From the NCBI GenBank assembly GCA_015057375.1, contig SVEM01000006.1:1-64000 (forward strand): a stretch of DNA of 64,000 nucleotides. Reading direction: 5' to 3'. Each line of letters begins with the position of its first letter. The first letter of the stretch is position 1. The translations under genes were made by a program, and so were the position numbers. The DNA comes from Lachnospiraceae bacterium (lineage in GTDB: Bacteria; Bacillota; Clostridia; Lachnospirales; Lachnospiraceae). The notes under the pieces are model-generated. The model ran no database searches. It was given only the letters and a program-made list of their open reading frames with translations, and was not told where the DNA came from. Shown in pieces: positions 29,610 to 38,371 of this stretch.

Positions 29610-31290
29610 TTTCTTCCTTTTGTTCTATATAGTATACTTTTTTGTGCTCGTAGTCGTACAGCACCCATTTGCTGTCTTCAAAGAACTCAGGCGTTCCATT
29701 CAACACATCATAATGATACGGCTCTAAATGACAATATCTGTGGTCGCATCCAAGCTCTTTAAGCTTAATTCCGGTGTCGGCATGTCTTTTATTTGCAAAA
29801 TAAGGACGAGCCTTAGATCTTTCCCTGACATACAAATCATGCACGAGAGCTTCTTCATAAAGCTGTCTGTCCGATTCGCACACTGACAATGCAAACTCGT
29901 AAACTATCTCGGTACGCTTAACCCTTGAATAAACCGGATTAACATATCCGTTTTTCTTATACCAGTCCGCCAGGTCAAGATACATCTCAAACGGACTGTC
30001 AAAATGTCTCACAAGAGCCCTAAGAAATGTAAGAAACTGCCCACTATTATAATGTATCTCAAGCATCTCTTCGACTTTCTTAATCTCTATCATTTCATCA
30101 TAACTAAGCCATTTGGTTGCCATGACTTCGTACGGCGGTTTGTCGTGATACAAAAGGCCGTATTCCCTTGCCATATTATGCATATACGAACCCTTAAGCA
30201 CCTTAAGGAATCCAAGCTGCAGCTGCTCGCAGCCAAGTCTGTATATCTCATCAAAAGACCTTCTAAAGGACTCATAATCCTCATACGGAAGTCCTGCAAT
30301 AAGGTCAAGGTGCTGATGGACATTATGGGCATTATGTATCCTGAAATAATTATCTTTAAGCTTATCAAGATTCATTCTGCGCCTTATCTCTGTAATAGTC
30401 TTTTCATTTGTTGTCTGAACACCTATCTCAAGCTGCACAAGACCCGGGCGCATTTTATTTAAAAGTTCGATTTCCTCATCATTTAACAAGTCAGCCGATA
30501 CTTCAAAATGAAAATTAGTCACACCATTATCATGCTCATAAATATATCGCCATATGCTGATGGCATGTTCATGACTGCAGTTGAATGTTCTGTCCACAAA
30601 CTTTACCTGCTTTACACGATGATCTATGAAAAATTGCAATTCTTCAAATACAAGAGACAAACTTCTGAATCTTACTTTTTTTTCTACAGATGAAAGGCAA
30701 TACGAACACGAAAACGGACATCCTCTGCTCGTTTCATAATATATGATACGATTAGAAAAGTTTTCGATATCACTGTAGCAAAATGGCAGCTCGTCCATTG
30801 AAAGAAGCTTCGTCTTTTCATTAATATGAAGATCTCCATGCTCATCACGCCATGCTATGCCGTCCATTTTATACAATTTGTCCGAATCATTTCTACAGCA
30901 ATAGAATACGGAAACCCGGCAAAAAGTATCCTCACCCTCACCAATCATTATTCCCGTAACCATAGGATATTCTTTCAGAAAATCAAGCGAATCATATGAA
31001 ACTTCAGGTCCTCCAAGCCATATAGGAACATCAGGACAAAGCTTATGATATTCTGTTATAAGCTCTTTTATAAACTCAATATTCCATATGTAACAGGACA
31101 GACAAAGAACGTCTGCCTGCTGTTTATATATGTCGCTCAGCACATCGCCGACTTTTTGATTAATGGTATACTCCAAAGTCTGCACATCAATTCCTTTATT
31201 CTTCGAATATGCTTTAAGCGAATATATTGCCAGATTAGAATGTATATATTTTGCATTTACTGCTACAAGTAATATGTTTATATCTTTCAT
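29593..31290 (-). CDS. B12-binding-domain radical SAM protein (DUF4080-like)
   Basis: N-terminal B12-binding-like fold; YYETSRGCPFSCSYCLSSVEKKVRFRS radical SAM CxxxCxxC. Confidence 0.88.
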   Translation of the reverse strand: MKDINILLVAVNAKYIHSNLAIYSLKAYSKNKGIDVQTLEYTINQKVGDVLSDIYKQQADVLCLSCYIWNIEFIKELITEYHKLCPDVPIWLGGPEVSYDSLDFLKEYPMVTGIMIGEGEDTFCRVSVFYCCRNDSDKLYKMDGIAWRDEHGDLHINEKTKLLSMDELPFCYSDIENFSNRIIYYETSRGCPFSCSYCLSSVEKKVRFRSLSLVFEELQFFIDHRVKQVKFVDRTFNCSHEHAISIWRYIYEHDNGVTNFHFEVSADLLNDEEIELLNKMRPGLVQLEIGVQTTNEKTITEIRRRMNLDKLKDNYFRIHNAHNVHQHLDLIAGLPYEDYESFRRSFDEIYRLGCEQLQLGFLKVLKGSYMHNMAREYGLLYHDKPPYEVMATKWLSYDEMIEIKKVEEMLEIHYNSGQFLTFLRALVRHFDSPFEMYLDLADWYKKNGYVNPVYSRVKRTEIVYEFALSVCESDRQLYEEALVHDLYVRERSKARPYFANKRHADTGIKLKELGCDHRYCHLEPYHYDVLNGTPEFFEDSKWVLYDYEHKKVYYIEQKEENEYEK

Positions 31291-31332
31291 TTTTTTCTGT
31301 TCTTTCTGTATGATTATATATAATACAGTTAA

Positions 31333-31809
31333 TCAGCGAATAAGTAAAGAACCCGCATAGTCACTCATTGTTCCAAAATAGTAACATTTGTTATATTCTT
31401 TGTCTTTAGAGTAAAACCATATAATTATAGGCCTATGGTCCACATACGGATACATTTCAAAAAAATCTCTGTCCGCATATCGTACTGCCATTAATGCCTT
31501 ATCCATTTCTCTTAAAAATATATCATTACGAAGCTTTTTTGTTCCGATTCCATTCGGCGGATCCACAAGAACTACTCCTGATATGATAAGTTTGTCATCG
31601 TCATATTTGATATTAAGAAGAACTTCATCACGCATCTTTGTTATCTTATCTTCCGCATATGAAAGTCCTACAACAACATTTATTATTGCTGTTTCATCAG
31701 AATGTGTTACTGTATATTTTCGTCCTACGATAGGATATTCATCCGTCACGTCGTCACGAAATTCGCTTGTTGTTTTTTTCACGTCAAAATCTGCGACATT
31801 GTTTTGCAT
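31333..31809 (-). CDS. Staygreen (SGR)-like protein, putative Mg-dechelatase family
   Basis: GRKYTVTHSDETAIINVVVGLSY, MRDEVLLNIKYDDDKLIISGVV, LRNDIFLREMDKALMAVRYADRDFFEMYPYVDHRPIIIWFYSKDKEYNK: order and spacing match plant SGR YTLTHSD / RDEVVAEW / IFCKELPVVLKA..GD..L...P.L..A.VWVYFHS..QEFNK. Confidence 0.75.
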   Translation of the reverse strand: MQNNVADFDVKKTTSEFRDDVTDEYPIVGRKYTVTHSDETAIINVVVGLSYAEDKITKMRDEVLLNIKYDDDKLIISGVVLVDPPNGIGTKKLRNDIFLREMDKALMAVRYADRDFFEMYPYVDHRPIIIWFYSKDKEYNKCYYFGTMSDYAGSLLIR

Positions 31810-31896
31810 GAACTGCCACCAATATTATATTTTTAATATATGATATGAGGGATATGTTATTTGGTACACAAAAAAATAATCAATTCAAAATATCCC

Positions 31897-31925
31897 TTGA
31901 CATAACTTGTCGTTAGATATAGAAT
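31897..31925 (+). promoter_or_regulatory. Sigma-A type promoter
   Basis: TTGACA (31897-31902), 17-nt spacer, TAGAAT (31920-31925). Confidence 0.8.
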
Positions 31926-31988
31926 ATATTTTGTTAGATTATAGTTTCCTTATTATATTTTGTTTCAGAAAGGCGGGACAGATTAATA

Positions 31989-32141
31989 ATGAAAAAAGAA
32001 TATCTTGATTTTGAGATTTCTGTAATTGTTTTTCAAAACGAAGATATCGTAACTGCATCAGGTGGATTATTAGATTTTGGAGCCGATAACGAAGGTGATT
32101 TTGACTTTGGCAATTTGTTTCCTGAATTGTTTGGAAATTAA
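31989..32141 (+). CDS. 50-aa acidic peptide, candidate leader-type or exported small protein
   Basis: MKKEYLDFEISVIVFQNEDIVTASGGLLDFGADNEGDFDFGNLFPELFGN*; AAAGGCGGG upstream; own promoter and terminator; below the size cutoff of the ORF track. Confidence 0.75.
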   Translation: MKKEYLDFEISVIVFQNEDIVTASGGLLDFGADNEGDFDFGNLFPELFGN

Positions 32142-32200
32142 TATCACTTAAATTTTGATAGCAGTACGCTATATTCGCATGATATATAAACAGAATATGG

Positions 32201-32227
32201 AACCGGTGATTTTTGTCACCGGTTTTT
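32201..32227 (+). terminator. Rho-independent terminator after the 50-aa peptide gene
   Basis: AACCGGTGA-TTTTTG-TCACCGGTT followed by TTT. Confidence 0.85.
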
Positions 32228-32298
32228 GTCGTGCCTTTTTTTATTTGTTTCATTTTGACGATATGGCTTACTTACTTTCTATGATATATTTTCACAAA

Positions 32299-32332
32299 AA
32301 CAAGCTGCACACTATAAAATGTGCAGCTTGTT
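32299..32332 (-). terminator. Terminator of the 1205-aa esterase gene
   Basis: AACAAGCTGCACA / TGTGCAGCTTGTT 13-bp arms; minus strand continues TTTTTGTG. Confidence 0.85.
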
Positions 32333-32352
32333 TAATAAGACTATTCTGTTAT

Positions 32353-35300
32353 CTAATACTTAACAATTATATTTTCAATTGTAAGACCATTTATTTTTGC
32401 ACTACCAATACTCTTAAATGTAAGCATTGAACAAACATCTTTTGTTACCAAATTAAATGATTCTTCAAATTCTCCACTAGGAAGATCGGAGTGATTAAAC
32501 ACCTTCACGTCATTAACTAAACTATTATGACCATTGCCCAGCCACACTCTAAATCCGTTTGTTCCTGTATATGAACCTTTAATAGTTACAGTAGCTGTAG
32601 TGTTTGTCGGAATCTCACCATTTAATGGAATAAATACTAAACTGGTTCCATCATCTACTGCATCAATAATAAGTTTTCCTGTTGCCATATCATATGAAGC
32701 GCCATTTAAATTATTAAGTTCTGCATTACTCAAGTTAAGACTTCCTTCAGGTTTCTTTATCGATTCTTTTATGGTAATCGAGTTAATCTTAAGTGATGTA
32801 AATTTTGCACCATATGTATGTGATTTAACATAAATGTAATTAACATTATCAGTTTTTGCAGTTAATGTGCCTACTAATGGTGAAGGTCCTGCTGCAATAA
32901 TATTACTCTGTGCATTATCTGCAGTTCCTGACAAAAGATATATTCTGGCATTATTTTCTGCAGATTCGTAATCCATTATAATATCAAACGATTCTCCATT
33001 ATTAAGCACATATTGCGAAGGAATAGGAATTATAAATCCAGTAAAGCCTTCTGCTCTTTCATATGATATACTTCCAGCTGCATTAACTGTAACGTTTGCG
33101 CCGTCTGAGCCACCCACTACTATAACATCACTTGAATTAAGTGCTACTGTTGCAGGTTCTCTTGTTGGTGTAGGTATCGCATTTGCATCATCAGCTAATG
33201 TTATTGACTTAATCTTAAGTGATGTAAATGTTGTATCCCATGCTGATGCTTTTACAAATATATATTTCGCTCCGTCTCCTGTAGCTGTCATTTCACCTTC
33301 CAAAGGCGAAGCTCCCGGACCAAGTTGATCACTTCTTTTGTTTTCACCACTATCATTTGCACTATTAAGAAGATATACTCTTGCATCACGACCTGTTCCT
33401 TCTGACTCATAATTAATATGAATATAGAAAGACTGTCCGGTTCCTATTACATATTCCGCTGGAAGTGGAATCATCATTCCACTAAATCCTGATTCCTGTT
33501 CATATGATATACTTCCATCTGTATCAAGTGTGGCCTTTTCTCCCTCAGGAGCACCTACTATAACAATACTTGAAGGATCAAATGTCATTGTAACAGGATC
33601 TCTAGGTGGTATTGCTGTTGGTACTGCTGTTGGTACAGGTGGTTCTGCATTCTTTGTACCGATGTGGAGGTTATCTATATAGAAAATACCATTTCTATCA
33701 GTTGGCCATTGACCAGTGCCTTCTCCAATATATATAGTGAGATTATCAGTGTATGCCGGTACTGTATAACTGCCCTGAACCCTCGTCCATATTTCTGCAT
33801 TACCATATACTACATTTCCTTTAGTATCATAGCAACTATATTTTGTTCCCTCTGTTCCATCACTAAATTCAAACCAGTATGAAAATGAAGTATCACTATT
33901 TTCCTCATAATTCTCTTCAAGTTTTACATCAAATGTAAACTCTACAACATCACCCGCAGCAAATCTTCTATTAATCGTATAAGTTGCTGCAGAAAAACTG
34001 TTCCAACGACCACTATATACACCATATCCATCTACAACAGTTGGTGTATATCCACCATAGTTACTTGTCCATCCGGTATTTCCGTTAGAAAAATCACCAT
34101 TTGTTGCAAGGTTAGTTGCAGGATCTCTTGTTGGCTCAATTGTCGGTACCGGTGTAGCCGGCGCTGCTGTAGGTCTTACATATGTACCATCAAACATTGT
34201 AAGATCAATCGCATTTGCCATTACATCATAGCCTTCGTATGGATGAAGTCCGTCGCCTAAAGTATATTCATATTTAATATTCTTTGGATTTGCAGGGTCT
34301 GCAAGTGCACTCTCAAAGTCTATAATCCCGTCAAATCCTGATTCTTCCGAACGCATCCAGTTGTTAAGCATGGTTCTTACCTGTTCAGATGCGTCACTGT
34401 AATAGTCACTTGTTCCGAATGGAAGAATTGGTGCAGCATATATCTTAATACCATTAGCATGAGCAAGCGCTACCATCTTTTCATATTCAGGCTTAAGCTG
34501 ATTATATTTAGAGGTATCACCTAACTTATTAAGATCATTTACACCAAAAAGTACGATACAGTATCCTACACCATCATGCTCTAACAAATCTCTTCTAAAT
34601 CTGTCTTTTCCTGCATCTGTAGGATATGAACCCATCATTGAGTTTGCTCCGATACCTTCATTGATTACAGATATGTTCTTCGTTGATGCATTTGCCTGGA
34701 GTCTCTTTGCAAAATAATCTCCCCATCTTGTATAACTGTCAGGTTTCTTTCCAAGATATCCGGCATCTGTTCCGTAACCATCTGTTATGGAATCACCGAA
34801 ACATACAACCGCCTTAGCATTTTCAGGCTGCATAAGCGAAACATCGGCAAGGAAGAACCAGCTTGTAGTTGTCTCGTATGAACTAAATGTCTGAGCCGAA
34901 ACATTATTTCCTGACATCTGATATGTAGTTGCTCTTGCTCCTCTGTGTCCTGTTATATTATTAGTAGGAGTTTTTCCAAAATACATGGATATAGCAACAT
35001 TCTCAAGTGCATTAACAGGGAAATCAACAGGATCTGTCTCAATAGTCTTTCCTGCAGGGATTGAGAAGGATTCACTTCCGTTTACTTTTACTACTGTATC
35101 TGTTGATGTATCTATAGTGGATTCATCAGCCTTAACTTGCTTTGCAACATGAAGTGACTGTACCTCAACTGCACTTTGTCCGTACTGATTAGACAGCTTA
35201 AGTTTCATTTTGTTACCTGTTGTTGTAACCCTAATAATCTGTCTTACAGTAGTTCCTTCAAGCGCCATATGTGGCATTGCAGTATCTGTAGTATCACATT

Positions 35301-35952
35301 TTTCCTCTGCAGTTCCCCATGTAGCTACCCAGATAGCATTATTCGGATCTGCTGTTGGTCCCGTGTAATTCCTTATATCCTCTAAAGTAAGCTTATCAGT
35401 TCCATTATTTTTGTATAAAACACCATTAATGAGACTTATATTTAATCCAGGAAAATCTCTTTTTATTTCAGAAACAATTCCGTCTACTGTTCTAGTAATA
35501 CTCTCTGAAGATTTTGTCTCAGGAGACGCAATTAATTCCGCATGTCCCTTTATTCCGATGTCTATTGAAAAACAATTCTGAGGAATATTACTAAGAATTA
35601 CAGCATATACAACAGAATCGTTTTCCGGATCCTTTAAATACATCTTATCATGTATAACCCTTGTAGCCGAAGCCACTCCGTCAGTTGCTATTGTCACTGT
35701 TTTATTTCCTACAGTAAGATCAATAGAACAACTCTTTGCCATACTCGCATTATCTACGGTAATGGCTATTCTCATAGACTGGTTTCCATTTGCATTATAA
35801 TCGCCATCAAGTTTTAAGCTTGCTCCAAGCACACTTACCTGAGGTTCAGCAGCCGCTGCTGCCGATTTTGGCGAATACACAAATCCTGTCAATATAAATG
35901 CAACAGCAATTATAAATGACAATATTCTTTTGCCTCTTTCTGACATTAACAT
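32353..35952 (-). CDS. Modular secreted SGNH/GDSL esterase (shared N-terminal domain, SGNH, CenC-like module, two FTSLKI modules, C-terminal beta module)
   Basis: Signal peptide MSERGKRILSFIIAVAFILTGFVYSPKSAAAA; GDSITDG/GVNDLNK/DGLHP; near-identical SGNH domain to the 156-6185 protein. ATG at 35952 lies about 11 nt after GGAGG (ORF track start 35970). Confidence 0.87.
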   Translation of the reverse strand: MLMSERGKRILSFIIAVAFILTGFVYSPKSAAAAAEPQVSVLGASLKLDGDYNANGNQSMRIAITVDNASMAKSCSIDLTVGNKTVTIATDGVASATRVIHDKMYLKDPENDSVVYAVILSNIPQNCFSIDIGIKGHAELIASPETKSSESITRTVDGIVSEIKRDFPGLNISLINGVLYKNNGTDKLTLEDIRNYTGPTADPNNAIWVATWGTAEEKCDTTDTAMPHMALEGTTVRQIIRVTTTGNKMKLKLSNQYGQSAVEVQSLHVAKQVKADESTIDTSTDTVVKVNGSESFSIPAGKTIETDPVDFPVNALENVAISMYFGKTPTNNITGHRGARATTYQMSGNNVSAQTFSSYETTTSWFFLADVSLMQPENAKAVVCFGDSITDGYGTDAGYLGKKPDSYTRWGDYFAKRLQANASTKNISVINEGIGANSMMGSYPTDAGKDRFRRDLLEHDGVGYCIVLFGVNDLNKLGDTSKYNQLKPEYEKMVALAHANGIKIYAAPILPFGTSDYYSDASEQVRTMLNNWMRSEESGFDGIIDFESALADPANPKNIKYEYTLGDGLHPYEGYDVMANAIDLTMFDGTYVRPTAAPATPVPTIEPTRDPATNLATNGDFSNGNTGWTSNYGGYTPTVVDGYGVYSGRWNSFSAATYTINRRFAAGDVVEFTFDVKLEENYEENSDTSFSYWFEFSDGTEGTKYSCYDTKGNVVYGNAEIWTRVQGSYTVPAYTDNLTIYIGEGTGQWPTDRNGIFYIDNLHIGTKNAEPPVPTAVPTAIPPRDPVTMTFDPSSIVIVGAPEGEKATLDTDGSISYEQESGFSGMMIPLPAEYVIGTGQSFYIHINYESEGTGRDARVYLLNSANDSGENKRSDQLGPGASPLEGEMTATGDGAKYIFVKASAWDTTFTSLKIKSITLADDANAIPTPTREPATVALNSSDVIVVGGSDGANVTVNAAGSISYERAEGFTGFIIPIPSQYVLNNGESFDIIMDYESAENNARIYLLSGTADNAQSNIIAAGPSPLVGTLTAKTDNVNYIYVKSHTYGAKFTSLKINSITIKESIKKPEGSLNLSNAELNNLNGASYDMATGKLIIDAVDDGTSLVFIPLNGEIPTNTTATVTIKGSYTGTNGFRVWLGNGHNSLVNDVKVFNHSDLPSGEFEESFNLVTKDVCSMLTFKSIGSAKINGLTIENIIVKY

Positions 35953-36183
35953 TTGGTCAATAACCTCCATTTAAAATTTTGTTAGTTTCCATTATTATTG
36001 TTTCTTATGTTTCTTGTGGTATGAAATATAATATATACTATATAAAAAGCATTATACATACCCATACATGATGTATTATATCATTAATATATTTTTATAT
36101 TCATTATTACGTTATTGCGTGTTTGCTTTTTGCAATAAAATACCATCATTTTGCAATGTTTTTTGCTGTTCATTTTTTACAGG

Positions 36184-36212
36184 TTGACTAAAAGAAATAT
36201 GAAATATATAAT
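36184..36212 (+). promoter_or_regulatory. Promoter upstream of the 162-aa membrane protein
   Basis: TTGACT (36184-36189), 17-nt spacer, TATAAT (36207-36212). Confidence 0.75.
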
Positions 36213-36260
36213 TATATAGTCGCAGTTATACTTTAATCTAAATATGATAGGAGTTTTTAT

Positions 36261-36749
36261 ATGAAGCGTAAAAATAGTTGGCTTACGATAGTTGTATATG
36301 TTATTGTCGCGTTAATATTGCTTTTAACAGTTATAGTTATTGTTGACAGCATTATTCCTGATAAACCTAAAAATGAAGCGACTTTTGAATTAGATGAAGA
36401 CGACTTTACATTAGAGAATCAGGAAGACGGAACAAGCAATTCAGGAACAAGCTCTGATAGCAATAATAATGCTCCTTCTGATCCTGATACACCTGTTTCA
36501 AACAACAATTCAGATTCTAACGAGTCGTCAAATAATAACACTGACGATAACAGTAGTTCTAACAGCAATAATAGCAACAACACAGATTCTAACAATACTA
36601 CGGACTATAATGAGACTGTTGTTCCTGATAGTAATAACTCTGATCCGGGAACCGATCCTAATCCGGGAACGGGCGAAGATGAAACTCTTACCGATATGGA
36701 TGTTACCGGCCAGGAATTTGAGATTGATTTTGAAGATTTGTTAGATTAA
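36261..36749 (+). CDS. Single-pass membrane protein with Ser/Asn/Asp-rich low-complexity tail
   Basis: Basic N-terminus plus TM (WLTIVVYVIVALILLLTVIVIVDSII); tail of S/N/D/T/P repeats; acidic end FEIDFEDLLD. Confidence 0.7.
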   Translation: MKRKNSWLTIVVYVIVALILLLTVIVIVDSIIPDKPKNEATFELDEDDFTLENQEDGTSNSGTSSDSNNNAPSDPDTPVSNNNSDSNESSNNNTDDNSSSNSNNSNNTDSNNTTDYNETVVPDSNNSDPGTDPNPGTGEDETLTDMDVTGQEFEIDFEDLLD

Positions 36750-36798
36750 TATTTTTAAGATTCATAAATTTTATAAGTGATAAGTATCTATATTAAAA

Positions 36799-36831
36799 AA
36801 GGCTTTATAAGTTCCAAACTTATAAAGCCTT
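36799..36831. terminator. Bidirectional terminator between convergent genes
   Basis: AAGGCTTTATAAGTT-CCA-AACTTATAAAGCCTT, 15-bp perfect arms, A- and T-runs outside. Confidence 0.88.
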
Positions 36832-36858
36832 TTCATTTGCAATTAATTATTTATAAGA

Positions 36859-37710
36859 TTATTTTACAGTCTTTTTTGCCGCATCTACAACATGACTTAT
36901 AAGCACGGATGTTGTAACACTTCCTACTCCGCCCGGAACAGGTGTGATGGCATCTACTATTTCAGCAACTTCGTCATATGCAACATCTCCCACAAGTTTG
37001 CCCTCGTCATTTACATTGATTCCTACATCAATAACCGTCTGACCTGCACTCACATAGTCTTTTGTTACAACTCCTGCTTTGCCGGCTGCCGCAATTATTA
37101 TATCGGCATTTTTGCTAATATCACTCATATTCTTTGTCTTTGTATGACAGATGGTAACAGTTGCATTTCTCGCAAGAAGCATCATAGATACAGGTTTTCC
37201 TACCACAAGCGAACGTCCGATGACAACAACATTTTTTCCTGTTATGTCAATTCCATAGTAATCAAGTATTTCTATACAGCTCTGAGGTGTACAGGCAGGA
37301 TATCCTGTATTACTTCCCGTAAATATACCCGACAAAGAACCCTCCGTCATGCAGTCAACATCCTTCTCTGGGAGAAGTGCATTCTCAACTTTCTTACTGT
37401 CAATATGTTTTGGAAGCGGTCTGAAAAGAAGCACGCCATGTATACCCGCATCATTGTTAACCTCTTCTATAACCTTCAAAAGATCTTCTTCTGATATATC
37501 TGCCGGAAGCTCGTATTTCTTGTATTCTACACCTGTAAGCTCACATCTCTTGACAGCTCCTCTTTCATACGAAAGATCACTTGGATTTTCTCCAACTCTT
37601 ACAATAGCAAGACATGGCGAAACACCCTGCTCCTTTAACATAATCACATCTTCTGTAACTTTTGCGCTTATGGCATCTGCCACAGCTTTTCCTGATAATA
37701 TTGTTGCCAT
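36859..37710 (-). CDS. folD: Methylenetetrahydrofolate dehydrogenase/cyclohydrolase
   Basis: GVLLFRPLPKHID; VVIGRSLVVGKPVSMMLLARNATVTICHTKT; TPVPGGVGSVTTSVL. Confidence 0.95.
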   Translation of the reverse strand: MATILSGKAVADAISAKVTEDVIMLKEQGVSPCLAIVRVGENPSDLSYERGAVKRCELTGVEYKKYELPADISEEDLLKVIEEVNNDAGIHGVLLFRPLPKHIDSKKVENALLPEKDVDCMTEGSLSGIFTGSNTGYPACTPQSCIEILDYYGIDITGKNVVVIGRSLVVGKPVSMMLLARNATVTICHTKTKNMSDISKNADIIIAAAGKAGVVTKDYVSAGQTVIDVGINVNDEGKLVGDVAYDEVAEIVDAITPVPGGVGSVTTSVLISHVVDAAKKTVK

Positions 37711-37718
37711 ATAAACCT

Positions 37719-38351
37719 CTACTTTCTTATTAACTTCATTACTTTATCATAGGTTTCATCCGCAAGTGCACAGTATTTCGCAAGCATGGAATCCGCCTTA
37801 TCATTAAGCTCATTTGCAAGTTTCTCATCCTTCATTGATGCTGTGTTTATATACACATTAAATGATGCGCCGCAAAGTGCAGCTTTCGCACAGGCTGCCG
37901 CCACTCCTGCATCAGATATTGCAAGTCGGCTTCCTTTGTCTGCAAACTCACTTATAACCTCTATCGCTTCGCAGCATTTCTCCATAATAGCAAGCGGCAC
38001 ATTGCTTGCAATAAGAAGTGCTTCTGCCATTATCTTATCTCTTTCTTCTATTTCCTCCGGGGTGTTTTTCGGAAGTCCGTATGCTTTTGACAACGGCTCA
38101 AATGCAACAGCATCTTCGTCCACAAGCTCTATAAGACAAAGTCTTATTTTTTCAGCCCTATCCATAAGAATACGTATGTCTTCCTCTACATCCTGATATT
38201 TCTTTTTGCCGAGTGTAAGACTTCCAACCATACTTCCAAGTGCCATACCTACCGCACCCACAAGAGCAGATGCACCACCACCGCCCGGAACAGGTGCCTT
38301 TCCTGCAAGTTCTGTCAAAAAATCTTCACAAGATTTTTTACAATATCCCAT
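37719..38351 (-). CDS. Cyclodeaminase/cyclohydrolase family protein (FchA-like)
   Basis: LAGKAPVPGGGGASALVGAVGMALGSMVG; ISDAGVAAACAKAAL; adjacent to folD. Confidence 0.88.
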   Translation of the reverse strand: MGYCKKSCEDFLTELAGKAPVPGGGGASALVGAVGMALGSMVGSLTLGKKKYQDVEEDIRILMDRAEKIRLCLIELVDEDAVAFEPLSKAYGLPKNTPEEIEERDKIMAEALLIASNVPLAIMEKCCEAIEVISEFADKGSRLAISDAGVAAACAKAALCGASFNVYINTASMKDEKLANELNDKADSMLAKYCALADETYDKVMKLIRK

Positions 38352-38371
38352 AACATTTCTCTCCTATATCA

